From positions 168,064-232,063 of the forward strand of contig NZ_RJVK01000003.1 of NCBI RefSeq assembly GCF_003752135.1: 64,000 bases of DNA, written 5' to 3'. The translations under genes and the position numbers were made by a program. Origin of the DNA: Caminibacter pacificus (lineage in GTDB: Bacteria > Campylobacterota > Campylobacteria > Campylobacterales > Nautiliaceae). Shown piece by piece: positions 18,173 through 26,263 of the stretch. The notes under the pieces are model-generated. The model was given only the letters and a program-made list of their open reading frames with translations, was not told where the DNA came from and ran no database searches. Positions within the stretch are counted from its first letter, which is position 1, and each line of letters starts with the position of its first letter.

Positions 18173-19021
18173 TTATATTTTATTTAGAAGTGTAATTAGA
18201 TAAGAAGGATTGACTATTACGCCATCAAGCCACATGGAAAAATGCAAATGAGGCCCCGTAACTCTGCCGGTTTGCCCGCTTAAGCCGACAATCTCGCCTT
18301 TTTTTACTTTTTGAGCTTTTTTTACGACTATTTTACTTAGATGATAATAACAGCTATACACTCCTCTTCCGTGAGAAACCACAACTGAATTACCGGCAAA
18401 ATACCTCTTTTTTGCAAGCACTACTACTCCGTCATTCACCGCTTTTATAGGTGTACCTTTTTTAGCTTTGTAATCTATTCCGGTATGATAACTTCTCAAC
18501 ACTCCGTTAAACATCCTTGCATTTCCAAACGATGAAGTTACGGAAGATTTAATCGGCAAAACGAACTTATCGTGCCAATATATATGTTTATCGAAAGTAT
18601 TGTAGATTTTCATCGCTTCTTTGTATTCGGATTTTATTCTTTTGATTAAGCTTTTAGGAGGAGAGACATGTTTTTTTGCTACTTTTAAAAACTCTTTTTT
18701 GTAATTTCCTTTTTTAACAACTAACTTTTTTGTATCAATTTCATTTTTAAAAACGGCTTTAATTTCATAAACACCGCTTTTTTGATAGTAACTGACGGGA
18801 ATTAAAGTATAAAATTTATATTTTTTATTCGTAATTGTAGGGAAAAACTGATATTTTTTATTAAAAACTTTTATAAATTCAGGCTTTTGATTACTAAAAA
18901 TCAAAACCGCTTCACCGTTTTTAACAACTGGATTGTAAATGAAAATTTCGGCAAATAAGAAAACTGGAATAAATAGAAGAAAAAGAAGGATTTTATAATC
19001 CTTTTTGTTTTTTGTATTCAA
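18173..19021 (-). CDS. M23 family peptidoglycan endopeptidase
   Basis: A 282-residue exported protein. The N-terminal hydrophobic segment (residues ~11-24, ending LFA) is a signal peptide. A beta-rich region (25-150) is followed by an M23/LytM domain (155-275) with zinc ligands in SYHTGIDY (H and D) and GPHLHFSMW (the HxH pair). It cleaves peptide cross-links in peptidoglycan and resembles the Csd-type cell-shape enzymes of this phylum. The start is uncertain: the TTG at 19021 overlaps the YdcH-like gene by 29 nt. Csd4-like genes lie close by. Confidence 0.85.
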   Translation of the reverse strand: MNTKNKKDYKILLFLLFIPVFLFAEIFIYNPVVKNGEAVLIFSNQKPEFIKVFNKKYQFFPTITNKKYKFYTLIPVSYYQKSGVYEIKAVFKNEIDTKKLVVKKGNYKKEFLKVAKKHVSPPKSLIKRIKSEYKEAMKIYNTFDKHIYWHDKFVLPIKSSVTSSFGNARMFNGVLRSYHTGIDYKAKKGTPIKAVNDGVVVLAKKRYFAGNSVVVSHGRGVYSCYYHLSKIVVKKAQKVKKGEIVGLSGQTGRVTGPHLHFSMWLDGVIVNPSYLITLLNKI

Positions 19022-19232
19022 GCACCGCTTGATATACTTCGTCTTTTATATGAAGTTTTTCTTTTTTTAGTTTTTCAAGTTCAAGCTCTTCCATATGTTC
19101 TCTACCGGCTTCAACTTCGTCGATGATTTTATTAAGTTCCGCGTGTCTTTGGATTAGTTTATCGATATGAGGATTTTCTTTTGCAAGTTCTTCCATTACG
19201 GGGATTAATTCAGGGCAACATTCTTTAAACAT
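18993..19232 (-). CDS. YdcH/DUF465 family small protein
   Basis: A 79-residue helical protein starting MFKECCPELIP. It shows the DUF465 pattern of an acidic coiled-coil hairpin ending ELELEKLKKEKLHIKDEVY. The function of the family is unknown. I chose the internal ATG at 19230-19232, preceded by GAGAAG, since the extension upstream lacks a ribosome site. It overlaps the M23 gene start and probably shares its transcript. Confidence 0.75.
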   Translation of the reverse strand: MFKECCPELIPVMEELAKENPHIDKLIQRHAELNKIIDEVEAGREHMEELELEKLKKEKLHIKDEVYQAVLEYKKQKGL

Positions 19233-19257
19233 TTCTTCTCCTTTTTTTCTTATTATA

Positions 19258-19560
19258 TCAAAATATATCACACCTGGTAGAGTCTATGTCTTCATCTTCG
19301 TCGAATTCTTCGTAAAAATCGTCATATTCTTCATCCAAAACGTCTCTGTTTTCTTTAGGTTTGCACTCTTCGCACTCGATAACTTCATAATTTTCGTGAT
19401 TTTTCAAAAACTCTTCAATCTCTTCAAAAAGATTAAAAGTAATATACAAAACATTATTATTAAATTCCACGTCCTCTTTTTTTCCTATTAACACATCGCA
19501 TTCATCACTGTGAAGCTCGATTGTTTTTTCGTTATCATTGACTATAATTTCATACGCCAT
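19258..19560 (-). CDS. Uncharacterised acidic protein
   Basis: A 100-residue, very acidic cytoplasmic protein. The N-terminal half is beta-prone, a CEECK cysteine pair lies near residue 65, and the last third is a poly-acidic tail (EEYDDFYEEFDEDED) ending in CDIF. I do not recognise it. It lies between the YdcH-like gene and the Tat-exported carboxypeptidase gene on the same strand, with 9 nt and 25 nt spacing, so an operon with the cell-wall genes is likely. Confidence 0.65.
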   Translation of the reverse strand: MAYEIIVNDNEKTIELHSDECDVLIGKKEDVEFNNNVLYITFNLFEEIEEFLKNHENYEVIECEECKPKENRDVLDEEYDDFYEEFDEDEDIDSTRCDIF

Positions 19561-19569
19561 CTTTATCCT

Positions 19570-20613
19570 TTATACTCTTTTTATATCGATATGATACAAT
19601 GTTTTATAATCGTTTTTGATATGAAATCTCAAATTATTAAAATGAAAACTTCTCCAATTCAAATTAACTCCGTGAGGTACTATAAAATCCCCTCTTTGAC
19701 CTTCGATACTAACTACTTTTATCTCGCTTTTAGAAGGAACTTTTAGTAATTTCGAATATGTTAAAATCTCTTTTTTTCCGTTTATCTCAAGAGTAATTTT
19801 TGGTTTTTTGAGTCTGTTTAATTTATCGATATTATCAACTAAATAGTCGATTCCTCCATCAAGTTCGATATTATATATTTTAAAAAATTCTCTTAACATT
19901 ACAAGATGAGTATGGATTTTATCGTGAATGGACGGCAATTGTTTTGACGCTTCGATACAAAACGCTTTTACGTCGTGTTTTAAGCACCATCCGGTTAACG
20001 CTTTTTTTTGTTCTTTATGAATAGTGCCGGTGAATGTTTTGGTGTTGATAATCGCAAGTTTTCGTTTTAAATATTTATTTGCGTTTTCTTGAACGAATTT
20101 CGCTTCTTTATATAACTCGAAATTTTTATACTTAAGCTCGTCAATCACTACGCTTTGTCCCCAAGCTCTTTTGTTTTCTATAGCAAATCCGAATCCGTCA
20201 TGCATAGAGATTACTACATCGGGTTTATAGCTTAAAATCGCCTCTTTTAAAAGCTCTACATAATGATAATCGGGATCGTTTTTTGAAATTGATTCGAATT
20301 TTCGGTTCATATCTCCGTTATAACCTCTGACATCGGCTAAAATTGAAGTGAAATTACTTCTTGGGATTATTAACATTTCACCTTTTTTCAAATCGGTATC
20401 CACAAGCATATTGGCAGCTTTATATGCACCTATTTCGTTTCCGTGAATACCACCTATAATCAATACTCTGCCGCCTTTTTGTTTGCCTTTTTTTTCGTAG
20501 TATTCAAAAGGCTTCTTAGGCAGCTCGATATACAATCTACTGTCGTTTTTAGCAAACAACGGCGTACCGACACTTAAAAGTGTCGCAGTCTTTAAAAAAT
20601 TTCTCCTATTCAA
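19570..20613 (-). CDS. Csd4-like M14/M99 zinc carboxypeptidase, Tat-exported
   Basis: A 347-residue protein with a twin-arginine signal (NRRNFLKTATLLSVGTPLFA). The catalytic domain has zinc ligands H57 and E60 in GGIHGNE, H138 in ISMHDG, and a likely catalytic E221 in AFCIEAS. The RGYNGDMNRKF stretch marks the Csd4/Pgp1 family, which trims peptidoglycan tripeptides to dipeptides and sets helical cell shape. H. pylori Csd4, as I recall it, has Gln at the first zinc position; here it is His. The C-terminal ~90 residues are beta-rich. It starts at TTG with AAGGG upstream. A Sec-exported paralogue lies at 21960-22958. Confidence 0.78.
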   Translation of the reverse strand: MNRRNFLKTATLLSVGTPLFAKNDSRLYIELPKKPFEYYEKKGKQKGGRVLIIGGIHGNEIGAYKAANMLVDTDLKKGEMLIIPRSNFTSILADVRGYNGDMNRKFESISKNDPDYHYVELLKEAILSYKPDVVISMHDGFGFAIENKRAWGQSVVIDELKYKNFELYKEAKFVQENANKYLKRKLAIINTKTFTGTIHKEQKKALTGWCLKHDVKAFCIEASKQLPSIHDKIHTHLVMLREFFKIYNIELDGGIDYLVDNIDKLNRLKKPKITLEINGKKEILTYSKLLKVPSKSEIKVVSIEGQRGDFIVPHGVNLNWRSFHFNNLRFHIKNDYKTLYHIDIKRV

Positions 20614-20632
20614 AAAAACCCTTTTTTCTATA

Positions 20633-20719
20633 ATTATACACCATTTTTTAATAATTTTTTCTTATATTAAGCATAATTTAAACTTATTAATGTAAACTTC
20701 GGCTCAAAAAAAAGGAGCC
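20633..20719. promoter_or_regulatory. Divergent promoter region and RBS-overlapping hairpin
   Basis: The 109-bp divergent gap carries TGTATAAT on the minus strand (-10 at 20633-20638) for the carboxypeptidase gene and GCATAATTTA on the plus strand (20671-20680) for the gene at 20723. The plus-strand leader has GGCTC (20701-20705) and GAGCC (20715-20719) flanking an A-run, so the AGGAG ribosome site lies in the 3' arm of a possible 5-bp hairpin. Confidence 0.4.
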
Positions 20720-20722
20720 CAA

Positions 20723-21118
20723 ATGAAACAAATGGTACTTCAAGAAAAATACCCTGTATTCGTACTTGATATCGATAAAAACGAAACTCACTACAAAAGC
20801 GCACAAGAAATTATCGAATATTTCAAAGAAAAAATCAATGCTCATCCGGTAGCTACTTATATCGGAGAATTCGACCACTTCACTCACACTAAAAATTTAC
20901 CTGAAGGCGAAATCGCACCTGAAATCAAAGATTGTAAAATAGTAATGTTTTGTTTTGGAAACAAACTTCCAAACGGAAAAATCTCAGCTGTAAGACCAAG
21001 AAGCATCGGTGTTACTGAATTCGAAGACAAATTCGAAATAGCATTTTTAGAAGCTCCGGCTTTAATCGCAAACGAAGTAATGGAAAGCTGGGTAAAAGAG
21101 CTAAAAAACAACCTTTAA
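20723..21118 (+). CDS. Uncharacterised conserved-looking cytoplasmic protein
   Basis: A 131-residue, soluble, mixed alpha/beta protein that I do not recognise. It includes an N-terminal VLQEKYPVFVLDIDKNE strand, histidines in GEFDHFTHTK, a CKIVMFCFGNKLPNG strand-turn and a helical C-terminus. The strong AAGGAG ribosome site and terminator-like hairpin directly after the stop suggest a well-expressed single-gene unit. Confidence 0.7.
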   Translation: MKQMVLQEKYPVFVLDIDKNETHYKSAQEIIEYFKEKINAHPVATYIGEFDHFTHTKNLPEGEIAPEIKDCKIVMFCFGNKLPNGKISAVRPRSIGVTEFEDKFEIAFLEAPALIANEVMESWVKELKNNL

Positions 21119-21128
21119 AAAATTATGA

Positions 21129-21149
21129 CCGCGGGTTTTTCCGCTTTTT
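21129..21149 (+). terminator. Short rho-independent terminator-like hairpin
   Basis: GCGG (21131-21134), a GTTTTT loop and CCGC (21141-21144) are followed by TTTTT, 13 nt after the stop of the gene at 20723. The stem is only 4-5 bp, so termination may be weak. Confidence 0.4.
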
Positions 21150-21494
21150 ATCCTAGTACTTATTAAACTGAATTACCGTTTTCCAAATTAAAAGGCTTTG
21201 TTCTTTTAATAAAGACAGTATTTTGCTTTTCATTCTTTTAAAAGAAACCCCTAAATTCTTTTTCCAAAATATCACTTACAAACTTTTCATCTAAAACAAT
21301 CATCAAAATTAAAAATAACAAACTTTTATTTTCATCCATTCTACTATCTTCATAAAAAGCAATTTTAATGTCTTTCACAATAGTTATAAACAATAATTTT
21401 AAATTTTTTTCATCTTTTTGATTACAAAATAAACACACTTATTGAGAATAATATAATCACTTGAATCATTTAATTTACATTTAATGATGAATGA
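21150..21494. other. Intergenic stretch with no convincing gene
   Basis: AT-rich DNA between the hairpin at 21129 and the promoter at 21495. The only open frame is a 66-codon minus-strand one (21238-21438). It starts at a GTG with no ribosome site, though its middle (SRMDENKSLLFLILMIVLDEKF) has protein-like composition and could be a gene remnant. No RNA gene or repeat was recognised. Confidence 0.35.
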
Positions 21495-21502
21495 TGTATA
21501 AT
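21495..21502 (+). promoter_or_regulatory. Extended -10 promoter of the gene at 21526
   Basis: TGTATAAT, an extended -10 with exact TATAAT at 21497-21502, lies 24 nt upstream of the start codon. An AAAGGAGG ribosome site follows at about 21511-21519. Confidence 0.5.
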
Positions 21503-21525
21503 ATAAATTAAAAAAGGAGGGCTCA

Positions 21526-21963
21526 ATGAAAAGGTTGTTATTAATAGCAGCTATTGCCGCTTTAGGGTTTGCAAAAGACGTATTACCACAAAACTTCGGA
21601 CAATGTGTAGGAATTAGTTATTTCACTCCTCAAAACGCTCCGATACCTCTAAAAGACAACTATTTAGATATTAAAAAGTACGACTGCAACAACGACATTA
21701 TCTATATCGGAATAGAAGATCAAATCCCTGGGATTCTAAAACTAAACGTAAACAACAATACAAAAGATTTCTTATTGGAACACTTTAAAATCAACGGTTA
21801 CCAAGCAGCAGTTTATATCGATAAAGGTCTAAAAAAAGGAGTTATCGCAGTAAAACTAAACAATAAATACGCCCTAAAATTACTGTTTAACGGAACGGAT
21901 TACAAAAAATACGTCTCTTATCTAAAAACACTAAACCTAAATGCTATAAAAGAGAAAATTTAA
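21526..21963 (+). CDS. Uncharacterised exported (periplasmic) protein
   Basis: A 145-residue protein with a clear Sec signal peptide (MKRLLLIAAIAALGFA, cleavage near residue 16) and a mature part of about 129 residues. It has a cysteine pair (C28, C54), several beta-strands and a C-terminal helix. I do not recognise the family. Its stop overlaps that of the converging carboxypeptidase gene by 4 nt. Sitting between two Csd4-like genes, it might be a cell-wall partner, but that is only positional inference. Confidence 0.65.
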   Translation: MKRLLLIAAIAALGFAKDVLPQNFGQCVGISYFTPQNAPIPLKDNYLDIKKYDCNNDIIYIGIEDQIPGILKLNVNNNTKDFLLEHFKINGYQAAVYIDKGLKKGVIAVKLNNKYALKLLFNGTDYKKYVSYLKTLNLNAIKEKI

Positions 21964-22958
21964 TTTTTCTCTTTTATTTGAAATGTAAAAAGCCTTTTAT
22001 TTCCGTACATCACATCAAAAATCACATTTTTAAAATAAAAACTTCTCCAATTCAAATCTATTCCTCTTGGCTTCAAATAAACTCCCCCAGGTAAATTAAG
22101 AACTTTTATTTTAGTGGCCGGTTTTAAAACAAGAGTAATTTTTTTGCTAACCTCAACATATTTATTATTTATCAAAAGCTTAACTTTTACTTTCGGATAT
22201 TTGATTTTTATATCTCTTTTCAGTTCATTTATATTCGAACTAATTTTGTAATATCTTAAAAAATTATTAATCATCTCAAGATGAGTTTTGATTCTTTCTT
22301 TTAAAGAAATATTCTTCGAAGCTTCCAAAGCAAAAGCTAAAATATAGTTTTTCAAACTCCAACCCGTCAATCCGTTTTTATTATAAGCTCCTTTTTTCGT
22401 AAATGTATGAGTATTTTTTATATCTATTTTATACCTTAAATGCTTATTGGATTCTTTTTTAACAAACTTAGCAATTTTCCTTAAATTAAAATCCCCATAT
22501 CTATTCTCATCTATAATTATCGCTTGTCCCCAAGCATTTTTATTTCTTATTACAAAGCCGTATCCGTCATGTAACGATAAAAGAAGTTTCGGTTTAAACT
22601 TTAATATCAACCTCTCTATTTCTACAACAAAACGATAATCTTTATCTTTTGGATTTTTATTATCGAATTTTTTATTCATATCCCCGTTATATCCACGCAC
22701 ATTAGCCATTATCCCGATAGGATTGGCTCTTGGAATTACTAAAATTTCACCTTTATCTATTTTTAAATTTTTTAAATATTCGGCAGTTGTAAATCCACCC
22801 GTTTCATTTCCGTGAATCCCTCCGACAATAACAATCTTAGACCCTTTGCTATGTCCTTTTATATAAAAGTAATCTATTCTTTTTTGCGGCAATTCAATAT
22901 ACAACTTACCAAACAACCATGATAAAGAAAATATTAGTAATAAAAAAATTCTATTCAT
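21960..22958 (-). CDS. Csd4-like M14/M99 zinc carboxypeptidase, Sec-exported paralogue
   Basis: A 332-residue paralogue of the gene at 19570. It shares GGIHGNE (H49, E52), RGYNGDMNKKF, SLHDGYGF (H130), LTGW and AFALEAS (E212), plus a C-terminal domain with LNWRSF...F at the end. The export signal differs: a short hydrophobic Sec-type leader (residues 2-17) instead of Tat. The expected role is peptidoglycan stem-peptide trimming in the periplasm. A diverged copy kept about 1.4 kb from its relative suggests distinct roles or redox conditions. Confidence 0.75.
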   Translation of the reverse strand: MNRIFLLLIFSLSWLFGKLYIELPQKRIDYFYIKGHSKGSKIVIVGGIHGNETGGFTTAEYLKNLKIDKGEILVIPRANPIGIMANVRGYNGDMNKKFDNKNPKDKDYRFVVEIERLILKFKPKLLLSLHDGYGFVIRNKNAWGQAIIIDENRYGDFNLRKIAKFVKKESNKHLRYKIDIKNTHTFTKKGAYNKNGLTGWSLKNYILAFALEASKNISLKERIKTHLEMINNFLRYYKISSNINELKRDIKIKYPKVKVKLLINNKYVEVSKKITLVLKPATKIKVLNLPGGVYLKPRGIDLNWRSFYFKNVIFDVMYGNKRLFTFQIKEKN

Positions 22959-23023
22959 TGATAATCTTTTTTGAGAAATTATAGATTAAAAACTTAAACA
23001 CAAAATAAACACGAAAAATTTTT

Positions 23024-23338
23024 TCAAAATACTACTTTTAATATATAATCACCCCACAAAAATAAATATCCTCCGTCTTTAAAAAACAAATACCATATAG
23101 AAACAATAAAATAAAACATTCCTATCGCTATTAACTCCCAAGCATAATTAATCTTTCCCATATAAAAAACCGTATATTTTTCAGGAAGTTTTTTAAATCC
23201 GTATTCTTTAAATGCTTTAACTCCCGTATATGCCATATGAAATCCTACCGGCAAAAAATAAAAGATTATTGTCAAAGTAAAAATCCCGTTTAAAATTAAG
23301 TTTATTCCTTTAGCTTTAAATAAAATATTTTCTTTCAT
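23024..23338 (-). CDS. Small membrane protein, immunity-like (paralogue of the 31514 gene)
   Basis: A 104-residue protein with two or three hydrophobic spans. It resembles the product of 31514-31837 (shared NGIFT, PVG, AFKEYG, and a final hydrophobic GGxLxLWxDYxL motif), which sits directly after the full-length Rhs toxin gene. This suggests a membrane immunity protein of the same family. ATG at 23336-23338 overlaps the upstream gene's stop as ATGA. It is the last gene of the Rhs array on this side. Confidence 0.6.
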   Translation of the reverse strand: MKENILFKAKGINLILNGIFTLTIIFYFLPVGFHMAYTGVKAFKEYGFKKLPEKYTVFYMGKINYAWELIAIGMFYFIVSIWYLFFKDGGYLFLWGDYILKVVF

Positions 23339-23658
23339 TCTTCGCACTCTTTTATCGCTTTTTTGATTTTGTAATACAAAATAGCAGAAGCAATAAAATA
23401 TAATATTATATATATTAATAACGATATTTGAGTCATTTCTTTAAAATCTTTGGTTATTGCACACCATATTCCGGCTAACACCATAGACACTATCATAAGA
23501 GGCAATAACGCATATGCTCTATCCATCCAAAAAAACTCTCTAAAAGAATCAATATATTTTATCTTTTCAATACATTCATCTTTTATATAATAAGTTTTCC
23601 CAAAACTAAAAATTTTATATCTGTTTTTGTCTATAAACGGCATAAACCACATCTCCAT
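23335..23658 (-). CDS. Small membrane protein of the Rhs array
   Basis: A 107-residue protein with a hydrophilic N-terminal ~50 residues and two hydrophobic segments (residues ~50-66 and ~77-94), ending in a Lys/Glu tail. I do not recognise it. It is translationally coupled to the immunity-like gene at 23024. It may be a second immunity component or an accessory to a displaced toxin. Confidence 0.55.
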   Translation of the reverse strand: MEMWFMPFIDKNRYKIFSFGKTYYIKDECIEKIKYIDSFREFFWMDRAYALLPLMIVSMVLAGIWCAITKDFKEMTQISLLIYIILYFIASAILYYKIKKAIKECEE

Positions 23659-23778
23659 ATTAAATTACAAAATCATTATATCAAGTAATTTTTTATAAAG
23701 CCAATATTAGCCCCTGACCCTATTGATATAACAAATTTTTTATTTTTCTTATAAAAATATTATTATATAAGCATATCA

Positions 23779-24363
23779 TTATATAAATTTAATATATTTC
23801 AAAAATCTTTTTACTTGTTTTATACTCATCTCATCATTTTTTACAAACGGCCAATAATTTATAATAAAATTTGTTTTATTCTCACTTATTATATTTACTG
23901 GAAAAATTCTTTTTTTTGTCTTACAAAAAAATAATTTATATTTATTATTCTCGATATTAATATCTTTTTTCACAAAGAAATCTTTGCACTGTTTTTGTTT
24001 AAATTTCAAATATTGCATTGAATTAAATTTTTTACTTAATGTAATTTCAATATTTATATGAAATTTTTTATGAATATTTTTAAAATTTTTAGGCTTAATA
24101 CTTACTATTTCAACTTTAAAAAAATTCTTATCTAAATTATTAAAATAATAAATCCATTTATTTTTGGGAAAATTTAATTTTATATGATATTCTTCTTTAA
24201 TCATTTGCAAATATTTATCTGTTTTATTTTTATAATTAAAATATAAAGCAACTACTGAACCACTAATAAAATTTTTATAATTATTATTAAAAATAAATAA
24301 CAATACGTTTATAAAAAACAATACTAATGCTATCTTAAATAAAAAAATAAAAAAATTCTTCAT
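23779..24363 (-). CDS. Putative immunity protein of orphan cassette 1
   Basis: A 194-residue, Lys/Asn/Phe-rich protein with an N-terminal membrane anchor (residues ~4-26) and a ~165-residue domain expected to face the periplasm. Its ATG shares a base with the stop of the orphan Rhs tip (TAATG), the standard toxin-immunity arrangement. No known family is recognised; the immunity role is inferred from position only. Composition is very AT-rich compared with the flanking housekeeping genes. Confidence 0.55.
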   Translation of the reverse strand: MKNFFIFLFKIALVLFFINVLLFIFNNNYKNFISGSVVALYFNYKNKTDKYLQMIKEEYHIKLNFPKNKWIYYFNNLDKNFFKVEIVSIKPKNFKNIHKKFHINIEITLSKKFNSMQYLKFKQKQCKDFFVKKDINIENNKYKLFFCKTKKRIFPVNIISENKTNFIINYWPFVKNDEMSIKQVKRFLKYIKFI

Positions 24364-24893
24364 TACTTATACCTTAACGTTTTTATATCGGGAGTAACCT
24401 CTTTTCCAAAGGTACATGTATCATTGATTTGTTTATATAAATATTTTTTTCTAACTTTGTCATAACATTCATATCTTTTTATCAAATCTTTTATTGCACT
24501 ACAATTTTTTTCTTCTTTTTGTTTACCAGAAAAATTATTTGAAGTGTTTTTTGCAAAATCAAAATAAACTTTTACTTTTTGATAAAATTCGTAAATACCC
24601 CAAGCTGTTCCAAGCCCAATAATAACATATTGTAAAAACTCCCCACTCGGATCCACGAAATTAACCGGATTATCCCCTACGTATCTGTAAAAGTTAAAGT
24701 CTCCTGAGGCAAAGCCTATCGGGTCTTCGCTTAAGAATCTCTGAATCGTTGGGTCATAATATCTCGCTCTATAGTAATACAGCTCTTCACTGTCGTATTC
24801 CCTACCGGTGTATGTGTATGGGTTGTTTGTTTCTTTTGTCTTTGTATGTTTAATTATTCTACCGTAATGGTTGTCGCATGTAAAGGTCTGACA
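24363..24893 (-). pseudogene. Orphan Rhs C-terminal cassette 1 (core remnant plus tip)
   Basis: An open frame with no usable start of its own. It is bounded upstream by an in-frame TAG just past the core homology. The first ~80 codons are the Rhs core (through IKHTKTKETNNPYTYTGREY, RARYYDPTIQRF, YVGDNPVNF), colinear with the full-length gene without indels. The tip of ~95 residues follows VDPSGE and is new: a hydrophobic segment (FLQYVIIGLGTAWGIYEFY), then a charged region with five cysteines. It is probably silent unless recombined onto the full rhs gene. A GTG at 24656 could start the tip alone. Confidence 0.7.
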
Positions 24894-24900
24894 CTATTTA
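24639..24900 (-). repeat. Rhs core repeat copy 1 with CTGACACTATTTA junction
   Basis: 24639-24887 (about 249 bp) repeats the 3' core of the full rhs gene (32264-32510), same length and in frame. On the plus strand the homology stops after TAAAGGT and is followed by CTGACACTATTTA (24888-24900). Copy 3 at 28838 has the identical breakpoint and 13-mer. Confidence 0.8.
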
Positions 24901-24920
24901 GTCTGTTTTTTCTATACTCT

Positions 24921-26129
24921 CTAATACAAAAACCCGAAAAGATAAAGAGGGATTTTATTTTTAAACCCTATTTCAATATCGTCACTGATAATAAAGCTGT
25001 TTTCAATCCCTTTTATCTGTTTAAAATCTTTGTTTTTACCTCCGATTTCAAACGTATAATCACCTACAATAAAATCTCCGTTTTTTGCCAAAACGATATT
25101 TTCATCAAAAAAACTTTTTTTGTTCAAAAAGTAACTTTTAACCTGATTTACAAAAAACGTTTCTCTTTCATTTCCTATATTTGAATTATCAGTAATAGCC
25201 CTTATGAGATTTGTATTGTTTAAATAAATTTTGTCCGGTTTTTGAAGTTTTGACGTGCCTCTTGATTTGAAATGAAGGTTTATTAAAATCTCACTTTTTT
25301 CCAAAAGATACAGATATTCAAGCAAAGAAGGCCTTGAAATCCCTGTTTTTTGGGATAACTCTTGAATATTCGGTGTAAAAGGAACAGATATAGCAAGCAG
25401 GTAAATGAGTCTTTTTAGTTTGTCTATATTTGCATACGAGATATTTGCGGTATACGGTAAGTCAACTTCAATAATGTAATTTAATATGTTTAAAAGCTTT
25501 TGTTTGTAAGAACTTATCCCTTCTAAAAAGAATGGATAGCCCCCGTATTCCAAATACTCCTTGAAATATTTAAGAGGCTTAATTTGTGAGCTGATAATTT
25601 TGGCTATTTCTAAATGATTATTTACTATTTCATCTATTGAATATTTATTAAATTTATAACCTTTAATCTCCAAAAACTCTCTAAAAGACAATACCGGTAC
25701 TTTTATCTCATAAACCCGTCTGCTTAAATCCGCTTCTTTATAAATTTGAAGTAAAGATGAGCCTGAAACTATTACCTTTAAATTTGTCATATCATATATC
25801 GCTTTTAAATGGGATGCAATGTCTTTGTATTTATGAATTTCGTCAATAAAAAGATATTCGCCCCCGTACTGCTCGAACTTTTTGGCAAACTCATAAAGAT
25901 TAACGATAGAAAAATAAGGATTGTCAACAGAAATATAAAGAGCGTTGTCGCTGTTTATTTCTTTTAATTTTTGAAGAAGAATAGTAGTCTTTCCGACACC
26001 TCTTTGACCAAGTAGTGCCGTTAATTTGTTATTTTCAATATCCACTAAATCATAAACACTTCTTTTAAATTCCAAATCTAATTTGTTTATCAGCTCAAAC
26101 TGTTCGTTGAAAAACTTTGTAAAATCCAT
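24921..26129 (-). CDS. ATP-binding protein of the AAA_14/DUF4143 family
   Basis: A 402-residue protein with Walker A GQRGVGKTT (residues ~39-47), Walker B EYLFIDEIHKY (~90-101), a sensor IVSGSS near residue 120, a winged-helix-like middle (QELSQKTGISRPSLLEYL) and a C-terminal restriction-endonuclease-like DUF4143 half. Such ATPases are common in mobile and defence-related regions, but their role is unknown. It lies inside the Rhs cassette array, on the same strand, 21 nt upstream of the cassette 1 junction, so it may be cargo rather than part of the toxin system. Confidence 0.85.
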   Translation of the reverse strand: MDFTKFFNEQFELINKLDLEFKRSVYDLVDIENNKLTALLGQRGVGKTTILLQKLKEINSDNALYISVDNPYFSIVNLYEFAKKFEQYGGEYLFIDEIHKYKDIASHLKAIYDMTNLKVIVSGSSLLQIYKEADLSRRVYEIKVPVLSFREFLEIKGYKFNKYSIDEIVNNHLEIAKIISSQIKPLKYFKEYLEYGGYPFFLEGISSYKQKLLNILNYIIEVDLPYTANISYANIDKLKRLIYLLAISVPFTPNIQELSQKTGISRPSLLEYLYLLEKSEILINLHFKSRGTSKLQKPDKIYLNNTNLIRAITDNSNIGNERETFFVNQVKSYFLNKKSFFDENIVLAKNGDFIVGDYTFEIGGKNKDFKQIKGIENSFIISDDIEIGFKNKIPLYLFGFLY

Positions 26130-26263
26130 TTATTACCTTTTAGTTAAAAATGTTAAATATATTTTACACTTTTACTTGTGTTTTGTCAATCCTATAATCA
26201 ATAATGAACCTTGATACAATAAATAGGACATATAGTAAAAAATATTCAAAATAAGTAATTTTC

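Noticed and set aside
21238..21438. 66-codon minus-strand ORF in the 21.1-21.5 kb gap
   Set aside because: GTG start without ribosome site; protein-like middle only. Mentioned as a possible remnant, not called as a gene.
24846..25184. Plus-strand ORFs at 24846 and 28763 with similar starts (NYSTVMVV...)
   Set aside because: They are antisense shadows of the duplicated Rhs core; similarity follows from the repeat.
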